A DNA stretch of 64,000 nucleotides from Amycolatopsis sp. NBC_00345 (GCF_036116635.1 NZ_CP107995.1:2418001-2482000), one strand, 5' to 3'; shown: positions 1 through 8,636, counted from the first letter of the stretch. Notes: generated by a model not told the origin, from the letters alone. A program made the numbers and translations.

Positions 1-2
1 AG

Positions 3-1331
3 CCCGAGTTCGAGGCCATCATCGATGCCAGGGCACGTCACCTGGGCGTTCGGGTGTTCCAGGGGACCACCGCGGTCACGCTGGAGCAGAACGAACACCG
101 AGTGCTTCTCGGCGTCCGCCCGACGGACACTCCGGACGCCGGCCTGCGCACCGTCGAGGCTTCGTTCGTTGTCGGTGCTGACGGAGCCGGCAGTTTCGTG
201 GCCGACGCGCTCGGTGTGCGGCGCCACGACCTCGGGTTTTCGGCCAGGCCGCAGCTCGTCGTCGATTTCGAGCACCACGATCCCGACCGTGACCTGCCTG
301 CGCTGCAAGAGGTGTGCCAGGTTCTCGACATCCGCCGGCCGCATCTGGCGGGCCGGTGGTCGGGCGGCCGGTGGTCCCGCTGGGAGTTCGCCGCACTCGC
401 CCACGAATCCCGCGAAGACCTCGAAGACGAGGCCGCGTGCTGGGGGCTCCTGCGGGCCTGGGGCATCACCCCTGAGGACGGCCGGATCGTCCGGCGCACG
501 GTGTACGAGTTCGACAGCCTGCTCGCTGATCACTGGCGCTCGGGCCGCGTTCTCCTGGCCGGGGACGCCGCCCACACCATGCCGCCGTTTCTGGGGCAGG
601 GTATGTGCTCCGGCGTCCGCGACGCGGTGAACCTCACCTGGAAACTGGCGGCCGTCCTCTCCGGCGACGCCGGCCAGTCGCTGCTCGACACCTACGAGTC
701 CGAGCGGATGCCCCACGTCAAAGCCATGATCGAGATGTCCATGGCCGTCGGTGACATGGTGCTCCTGACCGACCCGGAAGCCGCCGCCCGGCGCGACGAA
801 CTGCTGCGCACCGAAGGCGGTCCGCTGCCGCCGTTGTTCCCCCGGCTGGGGCCAGGTCTCGTTCGCAGGGCCGAGCAACCGGCCGCGTCCGATGTGGACG
901 GCCGCCCCGCTCGGCAGGGCCGGGTGGTGTGGCAGGGGAGGCTCGCGCTGTTCGACGACCAGTTCCCCCTGTCCGGCTGGCGGCTTGTTTCACGCCACCG
1001 AGTACCGCTGGACATCTTCGACGAAAGACAGCGAGCCGCGCTCACCGCGGTCGGAGTCGAGTTCGCGCATATCTCGCGTGCCGCCGGTGACGACCATTTC
1101 GTCGACTTGGATGGGGATTACGACCTGTGGTTCCGCGAGACCGGCCGCAAGGCATTCTTGTGCCGTCCCGACAATTACGTTTTCGGGTCGGCTGCCACGT
1201 TCGGCGAACTCCCCGCTCTCATCGACGAGCTGGCCGAAGTCTTGTCACGGTACGGCTGGGACGCCCCTTCGGGTGAATCCGGCCGTCGGAGCGCGGCCGC
1301 CCAGGTCGTGGCGAAGGCGCCCGGGCGATAA
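3..1331 (+). CDS. FAD-dependent aromatic monooxygenase, 5'-truncated by the window edge
   Basis: The open frame runs from the first bases with no start codon, so the N-terminal GxGxxG FAD motif lies outside the window; about 442 residues are visible. The DG motif (VVGADGAGS, visible residues near 57) and the GD motif (LLAGDAAHTMPPFLGQG, near 182) place it in the class A flavoprotein hydroxylases (PF01494), closest in style to 3-(3-hydroxyphenyl)propionate hydroxylase MhpA. The long C-terminal thioredoxin-like part fits that group. Family members hydroxylate a phenolic ring using NAD(P)H and O2. It is the first visible gene of a same-strand operon with two amidohydrolases, a SnoaL-like protein and a cyclase-family hydrolase. 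The exact substrate cannot be read from sequence. Confidence 0.85.
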   Translation, partial: PEFEAIIDARARHLGVRVFQGTTAVTLEQNEHRVLLGVRPTDTPDAGLRTVEASFVVGADGAGSFVADALGVRRHDLGFSARPQLVVDFEHHDPDRDLPALQEVCQVLDIRRPHLAGRWSGGRWSRWEFAALAHESREDLEDEAACWGLLRAWGITPEDGRIVRRTVYEFDSLLADHWRSGRVLLAGDAAHTMPPFLGQGMCSGVRDAVNLTWKLAAVLSGDAGQSLLDTYESERMPHVKAMIEMSMAVGDMVLLTDPEAAARRDELLRTEGGPLPPLFPRLGPGLVRRAEQPAASDVDGRPARQGRVVWQGRLALFDDQFPLSGWRLVSRHRVPLDIFDERQRAALTAVGVEFAHISRAAGDDHFVDLDGDYDLWFRETGRKAFLCRPDNYVFGSAATFGELPALIDELAEVLSRYGWDAPSGESGRRSAAAQVVAKAPGR

Positions 1332-1370
1332 TCCGCGGGCAGGCGCTCGAGTAGAAAGGACAGAATTTCG

Positions 1371-2378
1371 ATGAATCCCCAATCGTCACCTTCCGGCCCG
1401 GTGATCGACGTTCATTCCCACGCCACCCTGGATCTCGGCGACGGCCGTGACGCGGGTACGAACATCTCGCTGGACTTCGTGCCGCCATGGTCGCCCGACG
1501 CCGGGCTGGACCTGATGGACGACGTCGGCATCGGCATGTCCGTGCTGTCGATGCCGGAGGCGGGCGTGCACTTCGACGACGCCGAGAACACGGTGCGGGC
1601 GCGCCGGATCAACGAGTACCTGACCGAGCTCGCCACCCAGCACCCGACGCGCCGGGGCGCGATGGCGGCGTTGCCCGTGACGAAGATCGACGCCGCGCTC
1701 GACGAACTGGCCTACGCGCTCGACGTCCTGGACATGGACGCGGTCAGCCTGCCCACCAGCGTCCACGACCGTTACCTCGGCGACCCGTTCTTCGATCCGC
1801 TGTTCGACGAGCTGAACCGGCGCGCCGCGACGGTTTTCGTGCATCCCGTCCAGGCCAAAGCCTCGGAGCCGTTGAACCTCGGGCTCAACCAGTCGTTGCT
1901 GGAGTTCCCGTTCGACACCACCCGCATGATCGCCAACATGATCTTCAGTGGCGCGGTCCGGCGGTTCCCGGACATCAAGTTCATCGCCAGCCACGGCGGG
2001 GGCACGCTGCCGTATCTCCTGAGCCGCCTGCAGATCCTCGAACCGGCGACCGGCGCGGGCCCGGGCCGGGCGACGCTCAGCGCGCAGGAGGTCAAGGAGG
2101 GTGCGGCCTCGTTCTATTACGACCTCACGGCGGCCACGTCCACGGCGCACCTGACCGCGCTGACCGAGATGGTCCCCGCGTCCCAGTTGCTCGTCGGCTT
2201 CGACATCCCGTTCATGCCCGCGCCCACGATGCGCCCGGCGCTCGAGGCGATCCGCGGCTGGGCCGGGTTCACCGCCGGGGATGTCGAGAAGATCCTCCAC
2301 CGCAACGCGGCCGGGCTGTTCCCGAAGGTCGCGGCGCGGCTTCAGCGGGCCGTTGCGGCCAGTGGCGGCGGCGCATGA
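1371..2378 (+). CDS. Amidohydrolase-2 family (ACMSD-like) hydrolase/decarboxylase
   Basis: 335 residues with the metal-dependent TIM-barrel layout of PF04909: HxH at residues 15-17 (IDVHSH), His158 (VFVHP), His208 (IASHGGG) and Asp278 (VGFDIPF). Known members decarboxylate aminocarboxymuconate semialdehyde, 5-carboxyvanillate or gamma-resorcylate, or hydrolyse C-C bonds of ring-cleavage products. A GAAAGGA ribosome binding site lies about 12 bases before the ATG. The stop overlaps the next start by 4 bases (ATGA), so the two are translationally coupled. A second relative lies at 3902-4840. Decarboxylase versus hydrolase cannot be decided here. Confidence 0.85.
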   Translation: MNPQSSPSGPVIDVHSHATLDLGDGRDAGTNISLDFVPPWSPDAGLDLMDDVGIGMSVLSMPEAGVHFDDAENTVRARRINEYLTELATQHPTRRGAMAALPVTKIDAALDELAYALDVLDMDAVSLPTSVHDRYLGDPFFDPLFDELNRRAATVFVHPVQAKASEPLNLGLNQSLLEFPFDTTRMIANMIFSGAVRRFPDIKFIASHGGGTLPYLLSRLQILEPATGAGPGRATLSAQEVKEGAASFYYDLTAATSTAHLTALTEMVPASQLLVGFDIPFMPAPTMRPALEAIRGWAGFTAGDVEKILHRNAAGLFPKVAARLQRAVAASGGGA

Positions 2379-2965
2379 GCGACACCGCGGCGATCAGCCA
2401 GGTCGTCCTGAAGGAGCGCCAAGCGCGTGACCGGGGCTGGTTCGACCAGGAGGCGCGGTGCTTCCACGAAGATTCCCGTGTCCGCGTCAGCTGGTTCGAC
2501 GGGCCTGGTGCCGAGTTCGTTCGCCGGTCCCGTGACCTCTTCGCCGAGGGCGTGCGGCCGACCCACCGGATGTCCCCGCCGGTCGTGCACGTCGGCGGCG
2601 ACCGGGCGGTCGTCGAAGCACCGGCCGAGATCACCGTGCTGCACGACTTCGCCGGCGTGCGGGCCTACGTCGTCGGGTACGTGCGGCTCCTCTACCGGCT
2701 GCTGCAACGCGATGCCTGGAAGATCACCTTCTTCGACTGCATCTACGAACGGGACACCCTGGTACCAGTGGTCCACGGGGAGCAGGTCGACATCGATCCC
2801 GCCATCCTGGCCCGTTTCCGGCAGCCCTACCGGTATCTGGGGTACCACCTGTATGACGCGGGCAGCGTCGTCCGGGACGACCTGTTCGGCGACGACCGTC
2901 CCCACGAGGTGGAAGCCCTGTACCGGGAGGCGTTCGCGTGGATGCGGCGCACGGACGGCGAGTGA
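2375..2965 (+). CDS. SnoaL-like / nuclear transport factor 2-fold protein
   Basis: 196 residues. I chose the ATG at 2375 because it overlaps the upstream stop as ATGA and the cone-fold sequence begins there (ISQVVLKERQARDRGWFDQ). The pattern, with WF.D..RVRVSWFDG near residues 25-45 and YERDTLVPV near 120, fits SnoaL_4-type NTF2-like proteins found beside aromatic-degradation enzymes. Relatives are small cyclases, dehydratases or non-catalytic partners such as ring-hydroxylating dioxygenase small subunits. No catalytic residues can be assigned with confidence. Coupling on both sides shows it belongs to the operon. Confidence 0.7.
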   Translation: MSDTAAISQVVLKERQARDRGWFDQEARCFHEDSRVRVSWFDGPGAEFVRRSRDLFAEGVRPTHRMSPPVVHVGGDRAVVEAPAEITVLHDFAGVRAYVVGYVRLLYRLLQRDAWKITFFDCIYERDTLVPVVHGEQVDIDPAILARFRQPYRYLGYHLYDAGSVVRDDLFGDDRPHEVEALYREAFAWMRRTDGE

Positions 2966-3888
2966 TGACGAACAACCGCGGGGAAAGGTGCTTCAAGCCG
3001 ATGCCGGAGAAGAACGCGGACGTGGAGTCGCTGCCCAGCAACTGGGGCCGCTGGGGACCCGATGACGAGCGGGGCACGCTCAACCACATCACCGGCGAAG
3101 CGTGTGCCCGGGGCGCTCGCACTGTCCGCACCGGACATTCGGTCTCCCTGGCCATGCCCGTCGATCCGGTGCTGCTGGCCGGGGGCGGGCCGGTGCCCGC
3201 CGGGCCGGTCATGATGCCCACGCCGGTCCAGCAGATGATGAACTACAACCCGGCGCCCCCGGCCTACACCGACATCCTGATCGTGAACACCCACCACGTC
3301 GCGATGACCCATATCGACGCGTTCGTGCACATCCCGGTGGACGGCGAGATCTACCCTGGCGTCCCGGTGGCGGAGGCGGTCTCCGGCGGTCGTGCGCACC
3401 GGGGCACGACCTCGGCGTTCGCGGGCGGGATCACCACCAGGGGCGTCTTCCTGGACCTGGCGCCCGGTGACCGCGTCGAACCGGGACGGCTGGTGACTGC
3501 CGGGGACTTCGACGCCGCCGAACTCCGTGCGGGCGTGCGGGTGGAACCGGGCGACGCGCTGGTCGTGCGTTACGGCTGGGTCCTGCACCGGGACTTCCGG
3601 GAACCACTGCCAGGGCCGAGCCTCGACGTGGTCGGGTGGCTGGACGAACGGCAGGTGAGCCTGTACCTCTCCGACGTTGTCGACCGCGCCCCGATCGACG
3701 ATTCGCCGCTGCCCATGCATGAGGTCGCGCTGGCCCGGCTGGGCATGCCGATCATCGATGTCGCGGAAGTGGAAGGTCTCGCGCGGGCTTGTGCGGAGCA
3801 GGATCGCTCGGAGTTCCTGTTCGCCCTCGGCCCGATGCCGGTGCTGGGGGCGACCGGTGTGCCGGTGAACCCACTCGCCATCTTCTGA
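2965..3888 (+). CDS. Cyclase-family (PF04199) metal hydrolase
   Basis: 307 residues from the ATG at 2965, which overlaps the previous stop (TGATG). A second in-frame ATG at 3001 is possible and has GGGGAAAGG about 12 bases upstream. The family signature is present as HVAMTHIDAFVH (residues 111-122), the HxGTHxDxxxH metal motif of kynurenine formamidase and isatin hydrolase with Ala-Met in place of Gly. The N-terminal WGPDDERGTLN is typical of the longer cyclase subgroup. Known members hydrolyse amide or lactam bonds of aromatic metabolites. With the monooxygenase and two amidohydrolases this suggests breakdown of an N-heterocycle or aryl amide, which is inference. Confidence 0.82.
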   Translation: MTNNRGERCFKPMPEKNADVESLPSNWGRWGPDDERGTLNHITGEACARGARTVRTGHSVSLAMPVDPVLLAGGGPVPAGPVMMPTPVQQMMNYNPAPPAYTDILIVNTHHVAMTHIDAFVHIPVDGEIYPGVPVAEAVSGGRAHRGTTSAFAGGITTRGVFLDLAPGDRVEPGRLVTAGDFDAAELRAGVRVEPGDALVVRYGWVLHRDFREPLPGPSLDVVGWLDERQVSLYLSDVVDRAPIDDSPLPMHEVALARLGMPIIDVAEVEGLARACAEQDRSEFLFALGPMPVLGATGVPVNPLAIF

Positions 3889-3901
3889 CCGGGGGACGCT
3901 G

Positions 3902-4840
3902 ATGACCGAGCTCGGACCGGGCCGCATCGACACCCACACCCACGTGGTGCCGCCGTTCTACGCGGACTGGCTGGGCTCCCTGCCGGGGTATGCCGGCCCC
4001 CGGGTCGGCTGGAGTCCGGATGCCGCCCTCGACAGCTTCGATCGCCTGGGCGTCGCAGCGGGCATTCTGTCGATCTCCAGTCCAGGCGTGCGGTTCGGCC
4101 TTGCCGAGTCGATCAGTACTACCCGGGCACTCGCCAGGCGGGTCAACGACTACTGCGCCGACGTGGTGCGCGACCACCCGCGGCGGTTCGGCTTCTTCGC
4201 CACCCTGGTCCTGCCCGACCTGGACGGAGCGCTGTCCGAAGCTCGATATGCCCTTGACGTCTTGGGGGCCGACGGCGTCGTCCTACCGGCGAACGTCGAC
4301 GGCGTCTACCTCGGCACACCGGGCTGGGACCCGCTGCTCGAGTTTCTCGATGAGCGCAATGTTGTGGTCTTCGTGCACCCCACCGCGCTGGCCGGCCCGC
4401 CGGCTTCGGGGCTTTCCCCCGCGGTGGTCGACTTCCTGGCCGACACCACCAGGGCCGCGGCCACCCTCGTCGCCCACGACTGCCTCGACCGTTACCCGTC
4501 GATCCGGTTCATCCTCGCGCACGGCGGCGGCTATCTGCCCTACGCCGCCACCCGCGTCGCCGCGATGCTCTCGCGCGAGCGCGACGAGGACATGGTCCTC
4601 GACCGGCTACGCCGGTTCTACCTCGACACCGCACTGGTCGGAGGGCCCTACGCGCTCCCTTCTCTGCTTGCCTTCGCCGATCCGCAGCGGCTGACGTTCG
4701 GCTCGGACTGGCCGTACGAGTTCCGCCCTCATCAGTCCCGCGACTTCACCGCGCGATTGGACGCCTTTCCCATGGCCGACGAGCTGCGCGCGGCGATCGA
4801 TCGGCGCAACGCCGAAGTCCTTCTTCCACGGCTGGCCTAG
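3902..4840 (+). CDS. Second amidohydrolase-2 (ACMSD-like) family enzyme
   Basis: 312 residues with HxH at 12-14 (IDTHTH), VFVHP, an ILAHGGG block and GSDWPYEF near residue 267 as the C-terminal Asp ligand. It is related in fold and motifs to the product of 1371-2378 but clearly diverged. It starts 13 bases after the previous stop behind GGGGGACGCTG, so it is the last gene of the operon. Its stop codon TAG lies in the CTAG target duplication of the adjacent IS481-type element; the insertion left the reading frame and stop unchanged. Confidence 0.83.
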   Translation: MTELGPGRIDTHTHVVPPFYADWLGSLPGYAGPRVGWSPDAALDSFDRLGVAAGILSISSPGVRFGLAESISTTRALARRVNDYCADVVRDHPRRFGFFATLVLPDLDGALSEARYALDVLGADGVVLPANVDGVYLGTPGWDPLLEFLDERNVVVFVHPTALAGPPASGLSPAVVDFLADTTRAAATLVAHDCLDRYPSIRFILAHGGGYLPYAATRVAAMLSRERDEDMVLDRLRRFYLDTALVGGPYALPSLLAFADPQRLTFGSDWPYEFRPHQSRDFTARLDAFPMADELRAAIDRRNAEVLLPRLA

Positions 4841-5585
4841 GTGTGATGTCCGGGGAGGTTGGTCAGCCGGGTGATGGGTGGCTGGCCTCCGATGGCGTTG
4901 TGGGCTCGGTGGTGGTTGTAGGCGTGCAGCCAGCCGGGGAGTGTGGCTCGTCGAGCGGTTTCTGATGGGTAGTGGTGGGCGTAGGCCCGGCCATCGGCCA
5001 GGGTGCGGTGGAAGCGCTCGATCTTGCCGTTGGTGTGGGGTCGGTGGTGGCGGTCTCGTCGGCGCTGTCCGGTGGGCGGTGACGCGGCGGTTCTGGGTGC
5101 CGTTGCGGCGGCCAGCGAACCGGTGTCCTCCGCCATCGGGGATGTTGCCGAACTTGGTGACATCGACGTGGATCAGCGGTCCGGGGGTGGGGGTGTTCGT
5201 AGCGGCGTAACGGTTCCCCGGTCACCCGGTCGATGCGGGACAGGCGGTTGATCCGGCACCGGGCCGGGACCGCATGGACTGTGGAGGCGGGTATACCCAG
5301 CCGGCCAGCGATCTGGACCGGGCCCAGTCGTAGTCGCCACCGCAACCGCACGATCTGCCGCATCACCGCGGCTGTGGTCTTGGCCGGGCTGTGGTGCGGG
5401 CGCGAGGACCGGTCGAGCATCCCGGCCTTGTCCTCGGTGCGGTATCGGCCGGCCCATGTGCGGGCGGTTCGCGGCGACACCATGAACATTGCTGCTGCCG
5501 ATGCGCAGCTCCAACCACGGTCAACGATCAAACAGGCCAGCCGTAGCCGGGTCCGTGGGGTGAGCGTGGCGTTAGGGTGGGAGAC
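4837..5585 (-). pseudogene. IS481-family transposase, frameshifted and deleted
   Basis: Read leftward, the degraded start (GTC at 5583-5585 where family members have ATG) is followed by SHPNATLTPRTRLRLA and an HTH region ending DRSSRPHHSP in one frame. A second frame gives HVDVTKFGNIPDGGGHRF. A third gives PHTNGKIERFHRTLADGRAY through RLTNLPGHHT. The family's central DDHSR...DNGSAY block between the last two pieces is absent, so the DDE triad is incomplete. The final frame ends at a TAG formed by the CTAG target copy at 4837-4840. It cannot make active transposase. Confidence 0.88.
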
Positions 5586-5706
5586 GAAGGCCTCCGGTTG
5601 GTGAAGCGGTTCCTCAACAGCTCCACGTCACAACCAGAGGCCTTCACCTGTCTGCACGACAAGCCGTCACATCCTCAACCCGGTACAACCTCCCTGGACA
5701 TCACAC
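4841..5706 (-). mobile_element. IS481-family element, internally deleted (866 bp)
   Basis: The ends are 21-bp inverted repeats, GTGTGATGTCCGGGGAGGTTG at 4841-4861 and its complement with one mismatch at 5686-5706. Direct 4-bp repeats CTAG flank it at 4837-4840 and 5707-5710. CTAG is a target used by some actinobacterial IS481 elements. Full-length relatives are about 1.2-1.3 kb, so roughly 0.3 kb is missing. The missing part is the middle of the transposase, including the first catalytic Asp region. Confidence 0.9.
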
Positions 5707-7068
5707 CTAGGCCGTGTGCCGTGGATCTCGGATCACCGACTGCGTGCTCTGCGGTGACGCCCCGGTCTCCTGGGCGGCGAGTTCGGCGAGCTTCTCCGCA
5801 GCCGCCAGTTCGTCCTGGGCAGCGGCCGCGTCGAACCCGCTCACCGCGGGATAGCGGTATGGCCCGAGAAACAGTGCGCTCAGGGCGCACAGCACCAGCG
5901 CGCTGCCGAGATAGGGCAGTGTGCTCCGGTAATCGCCGGTCGCCTGGTAGCCGAGGCTGACGAGCAGCGGCCCGAAAGCGGTCGACAACAACACGGCGCA
6001 CTGGATGAGACCGAGCAGCGTTCCGAAACGACGCATTCCGAGGTATCGGCTGATCAAGTAGGACAGCAGATCGATCTCCACGCCGAAGGCCACACCGACC
6101 AGCGCGATGGCGGCGGCCGCGGACGGGAAACTGGGGCGTAACAAGAAGATCCCGGCCACCGGGCACAACAGCACCCCCGCGGTGACGAACCGAGCCGGTA
6201 CACGGTCGAGGAGCACGCCGCCGACGATCCGGCCGGCGAGCGAGGCGACACCGTAGACCGTGAGCAGCAACCCGGCCTGGGCGGCGGGAAGGCCTTCGTC
6301 GGTCATCATCGGCACGACGTTGACCTGGATCCCGATCACCGCGATGCCGGCCAGACAGAGGATGCCGCCGATCATCCACAGGTGCCGTCCGGCCAAGGCC
6401 TGCCGGACGGTGAGGCCGGGCAGGTCGAGCCGCACCGCCCGTTCCTCGTTGACCGCCGTCGTCACCAGGCGCCCCCGCACGCTTCGCTCAGCTCTGACCC
6501 GGACGAGGGCGAGGACCATCGACACCGACACGACGACGGCGATCAACGCCATCCAGCCGTAGGACGCCTGCCACCCCAGGCTCGCGATCAGCGTGCGCAC
6601 GAGCAGCGGGCTCAAGGTGGCGCCGAGCGCGCCGAGTGCGGCCATCACACCGAGCGCGAGCCCCCGCCGGTTGTCGAACCAGCTGAGCACGGCCTTGGAG
6701 AACGGCAGGAACGTGCCTCCGCCGGCCAGCCCGGCAAGCAGGAACGGTAGGTAGAAGACTGGCAGGGCCCGTGGTGTGACGCCGATGAGGGCGACCGCTG
6801 CGCAGTACACGAACCAGGACGGGATCATCACGACCTTGAGTGCGTACCGGTCCAGAAGCCAGCCGGCCAGCGGGGTTCCGGCGGCGAAGCCGACCCCGGT
6901 GACGGTGAACGCGACCGTAACGGTCGCCCGGCTCCAGCCGGTTTCGGCGGCGATCGGCAGGACGAACAGGCCGAAGGTGCTCAGGATCAGGGGGCCGAGG
7001 CCGACAGACTGGGCGAGGCCCGAGCCGACAACGACCGACCAGGGATTTCGGCGGGGATGGAGTGTCAT
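5707..7068 (-). CDS. MFS transporter (oxalate/formate antiporter or monocarboxylate-like)
   Basis: 453 residues with about 12 predicted membrane segments, a cytoplasmic loop around residues 195-225 and a hydrophilic Ala/Glu-rich C-terminal tail. The N-terminal WSVVVGSGLAQSVGLGPLILSTFG and GWLLDRYALK after segment 2 are typical of the OFA/monocarboxylate branch of the major facilitator superfamily. It converges on the catabolic operon and sits beside a GntR/FCD regulator, so uptake of the operon's carboxylated substrate is the simplest role. Its stop codon is the complementary TAG inside the CTAG at 5707-5710. Confidence 0.85.
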   Translation of the reverse strand: MTLHPRRNPWSVVVGSGLAQSVGLGPLILSTFGLFVLPIAAETGWSRATVTVAFTVTGVGFAAGTPLAGWLLDRYALKVVMIPSWFVYCAAVALIGVTPRALPVFYLPFLLAGLAGGGTFLPFSKAVLSWFDNRRGLALGVMAALGALGATLSPLLVRTLIASLGWQASYGWMALIAVVVSVSMVLALVRVRAERSVRGRLVTTAVNEERAVRLDLPGLTVRQALAGRHLWMIGGILCLAGIAVIGIQVNVVPMMTDEGLPAAQAGLLLTVYGVASLAGRIVGGVLLDRVPARFVTAGVLLCPVAGIFLLRPSFPSAAAAIALVGVAFGVEIDLLSYLISRYLGMRRFGTLLGLIQCAVLLSTAFGPLLVSLGYQATGDYRSTLPYLGSALVLCALSALFLGPYRYPAVSGFDAAAAQDELAAAEKLAELAAQETGASPQSTQSVIRDPRHTA

Positions 7069-7117
7069 CTGCGCTCCTCATCGAGCACGGAAGGGGCTTA
7101 GGGGCAAGTGTGAAATC

Positions 7118-7148
7118 GAATCAGCGAATCGGCTACTGTCGCTGATTC
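7118..7148. promoter_or_regulatory. 9-bp inverted repeat in the MFS-GntR intergenic region
   Basis: GAATCAGCG at 7118-7126 and CGCTGATTC at 7140-7148 form perfect arms around a 13-base spacer, 50-80 bases upstream of the MFS start. This is a plausible operator for the neighbouring GntR/FCD protein. The rest of the 313-base gap 7069-7381 shows no further gene. Confidence 0.4.
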
Positions 7149-7381
7149 CGCTGGAGCGGCAACCGGGAGCGCGAAGAAACGGCATCCCGGGCTCGGTGAA
7201 AAGGCCCGCGCAGGGCGAAGTCGTGGTCCGTCTTCGTCATGCGCTGGGGGCGGAGAAGGGACCGGCGTTCACGCGACGGTCCACAGTGGTCAGGTAGTCG
7301 AGTCAGCGGTGGGTGTGCGCCTGTTCTGTGGGGCTCCGATTGTTGACGGTCAATTCTGCCTCCTGTTCGAGGTGTGCTCGT

Positions 7382-8092
7382 TTACGGTCGGGGGAGCCAG
7401 GCCGGGACGGCGTTGTTCGGTTCGTCGGTGGCGACGCTGATCAGCAGTTGGGCCGTGTGGGCGAGGTGATCGCGCAGCAGTCGCGCCGCACTGTCTGCGT
7501 CGCGGGCCACGGCGGCGTCCAACAACGCGCGGTGTTCACCGGCGAGATCGCGGTCAGGTTCGCGGCCGAACGAGACCGACCACTGCAGGTAGAGCTCGGC
7601 CTCCTCGCGCAGCCCGACGGCCGAGGCCAGCAGCCGGCGGTTACGGCACCCGCCCAGCAGTGCACCGTGGAACGCGGCGTGCGCGACGGACCACGCGTCC
7701 GTCGGATGGCCGGTATCGTCCGGCGCCACGAACGGGGTGCGTTCGAGGATGTGGTGGGCGGCCACCGCTGCGGCTTCCCAGGCCATGTCGCCATCACGCA
7801 CCGACAATCGCAGCACCAGGGATTCGATCTCCAAACGGGCGTAGGTGAGGTCCGCGAGGTCCTCATGGGACAGTGGTGTGACGCTGAAACCCTGGTGGGA
7901 CTGGGTCTTTACGAAGCCATCGGCGACCAGTCGGGTCAACGCCTCCCGCGCCGCGCCGACGCTCGTCTCGTAGCGCCGGGAGAGCTCCGGGAACTTCAGC
8001 CGCTCCCCGGGAACGAGCCGGCCGCCGAGGATGTCGCGTCGCAGCCGTTGGTACACACCGTCCGCGCGGGTCGAGCCATCGGTCCCAGTCAT
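7382..8092 (-). CDS. GntR/FCD-family transcriptional regulator
   Basis: 236 residues from ATG 8092 (an ATG at 8101 is also in frame). The winged HTH is at residues 10-75 (VYQRLRRDILGGRLVPGERL, then LSRRYETSVGAAREALTRL). An all-helical FCD effector domain follows, with EIESLVLRL, HAAFHGALL and EHRALLDA, the usual metal/carboxylate-binding positions. FCD regulators commonly repress catabolic genes and respond to an organic acid. Position beside the MFS gene and opposite the catabolic operon suggests it controls that pathway. There is no clear Shine-Dalgarno; TAGAAT just upstream could give a nearly leaderless mRNA. Confidence 0.88.
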   Translation of the reverse strand: MTGTDGSTRADGVYQRLRRDILGGRLVPGERLKFPELSRRYETSVGAAREALTRLVADGFVKTQSHQGFSVTPLSHEDLADLTYARLEIESLVLRLSVRDGDMAWEAAAVAAHHILERTPFVAPDDTGHPTDAWSVAHAAFHGALLGGCRNRRLLASAVGLREEAELYLQWSVSFGREPDRDLAGEHRALLDAAVARDADSAARLLRDHLAHTAQLLISVATDEPNNAVPAWLPRP

Positions 8093-8127
8093 GGAGGCCA
8101 TTCTAACAAGGTTCGACTGCCAGAGAC

Positions 8128-8139
8128 AGATTCGAATCT
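8128..8139. promoter_or_regulatory. Perfect 12-bp palindrome upstream of the GntR gene
   Basis: AGATTCGAATCT is self-complementary and lies 36 bases upstream of the GntR start, beside TTGACA at 8143-8148 on the other strand. Size and position fit an autoregulatory GntR operator. A related ATCGAATC string lies upstream of the MFS gene. Confidence 0.4.
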
Positions 8140-8198
8140 CAATTGACATATCGAATGTATCCGCGTAGGCAGGAGTCACCTCCGACGAAGAGGATGAG

Positions 8199-8636
8199 AT
8201 GGACATGCACGTCACCCGGCTGCTCGACGCGGCGCCGAAGGGCTCGGCGGTCTATCAGGCGATCCAGGTCGCGTTGGACGGGACGCCGGAGGAGGAGCGG
8301 GAGTTCCTGGACTTCGGGCATGCGCTCGCCGTCGCCCGGGACGAGGAGCTGCTCTCGGTGCGGGCGTTGGCCCAGCAGGCCCAGCAGGCTCAGCAGGCCC
8401 AGTGGGCGCGGCGTCAGGCCGCCGAGCAAACGCAGGCGGCCAGGGACGCCTCCGCTCTCGCGGTCAAGCTCGCCGACGCCGCCGCCCGTGTCGCGGATCT
8501 GGCAGGCGGGGCCGCGCAAGCTACCCAGCGAGCCGTGGCGTCTTCCCGTGCCGCGGCGGCGGTCTCCTCCCGCGCGGCCGGGCAGGCCGCACGCGCTGCG
8601 TCGTTGGCATCGAGGGACGCGGGCAAGGCTCGTCAC
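8199..8636 (+). pseudogene. ALF-repeat (polymorphic toxin-type) N-terminal fragment
   Basis: It starts at ATG 8199 behind AAGAGGATGAG. Residues 22-50 (VALDGTPEEEREFLDFGHAL...) match the actinobacterial ALF repeat. They are followed by an Ala/Gln-rich coiled-coil with AQQAQQAQQAQ and RAAAAVSSRAAGQAARAA, as in the linker of ALF-repeat polymorphic toxins. After about 146 codons the similarity stops and a different gene remnant continues in another frame near 8637. No toxin domain is present. It could still be translated as a short protein; I call it a broken fragment. Confidence 0.6.
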
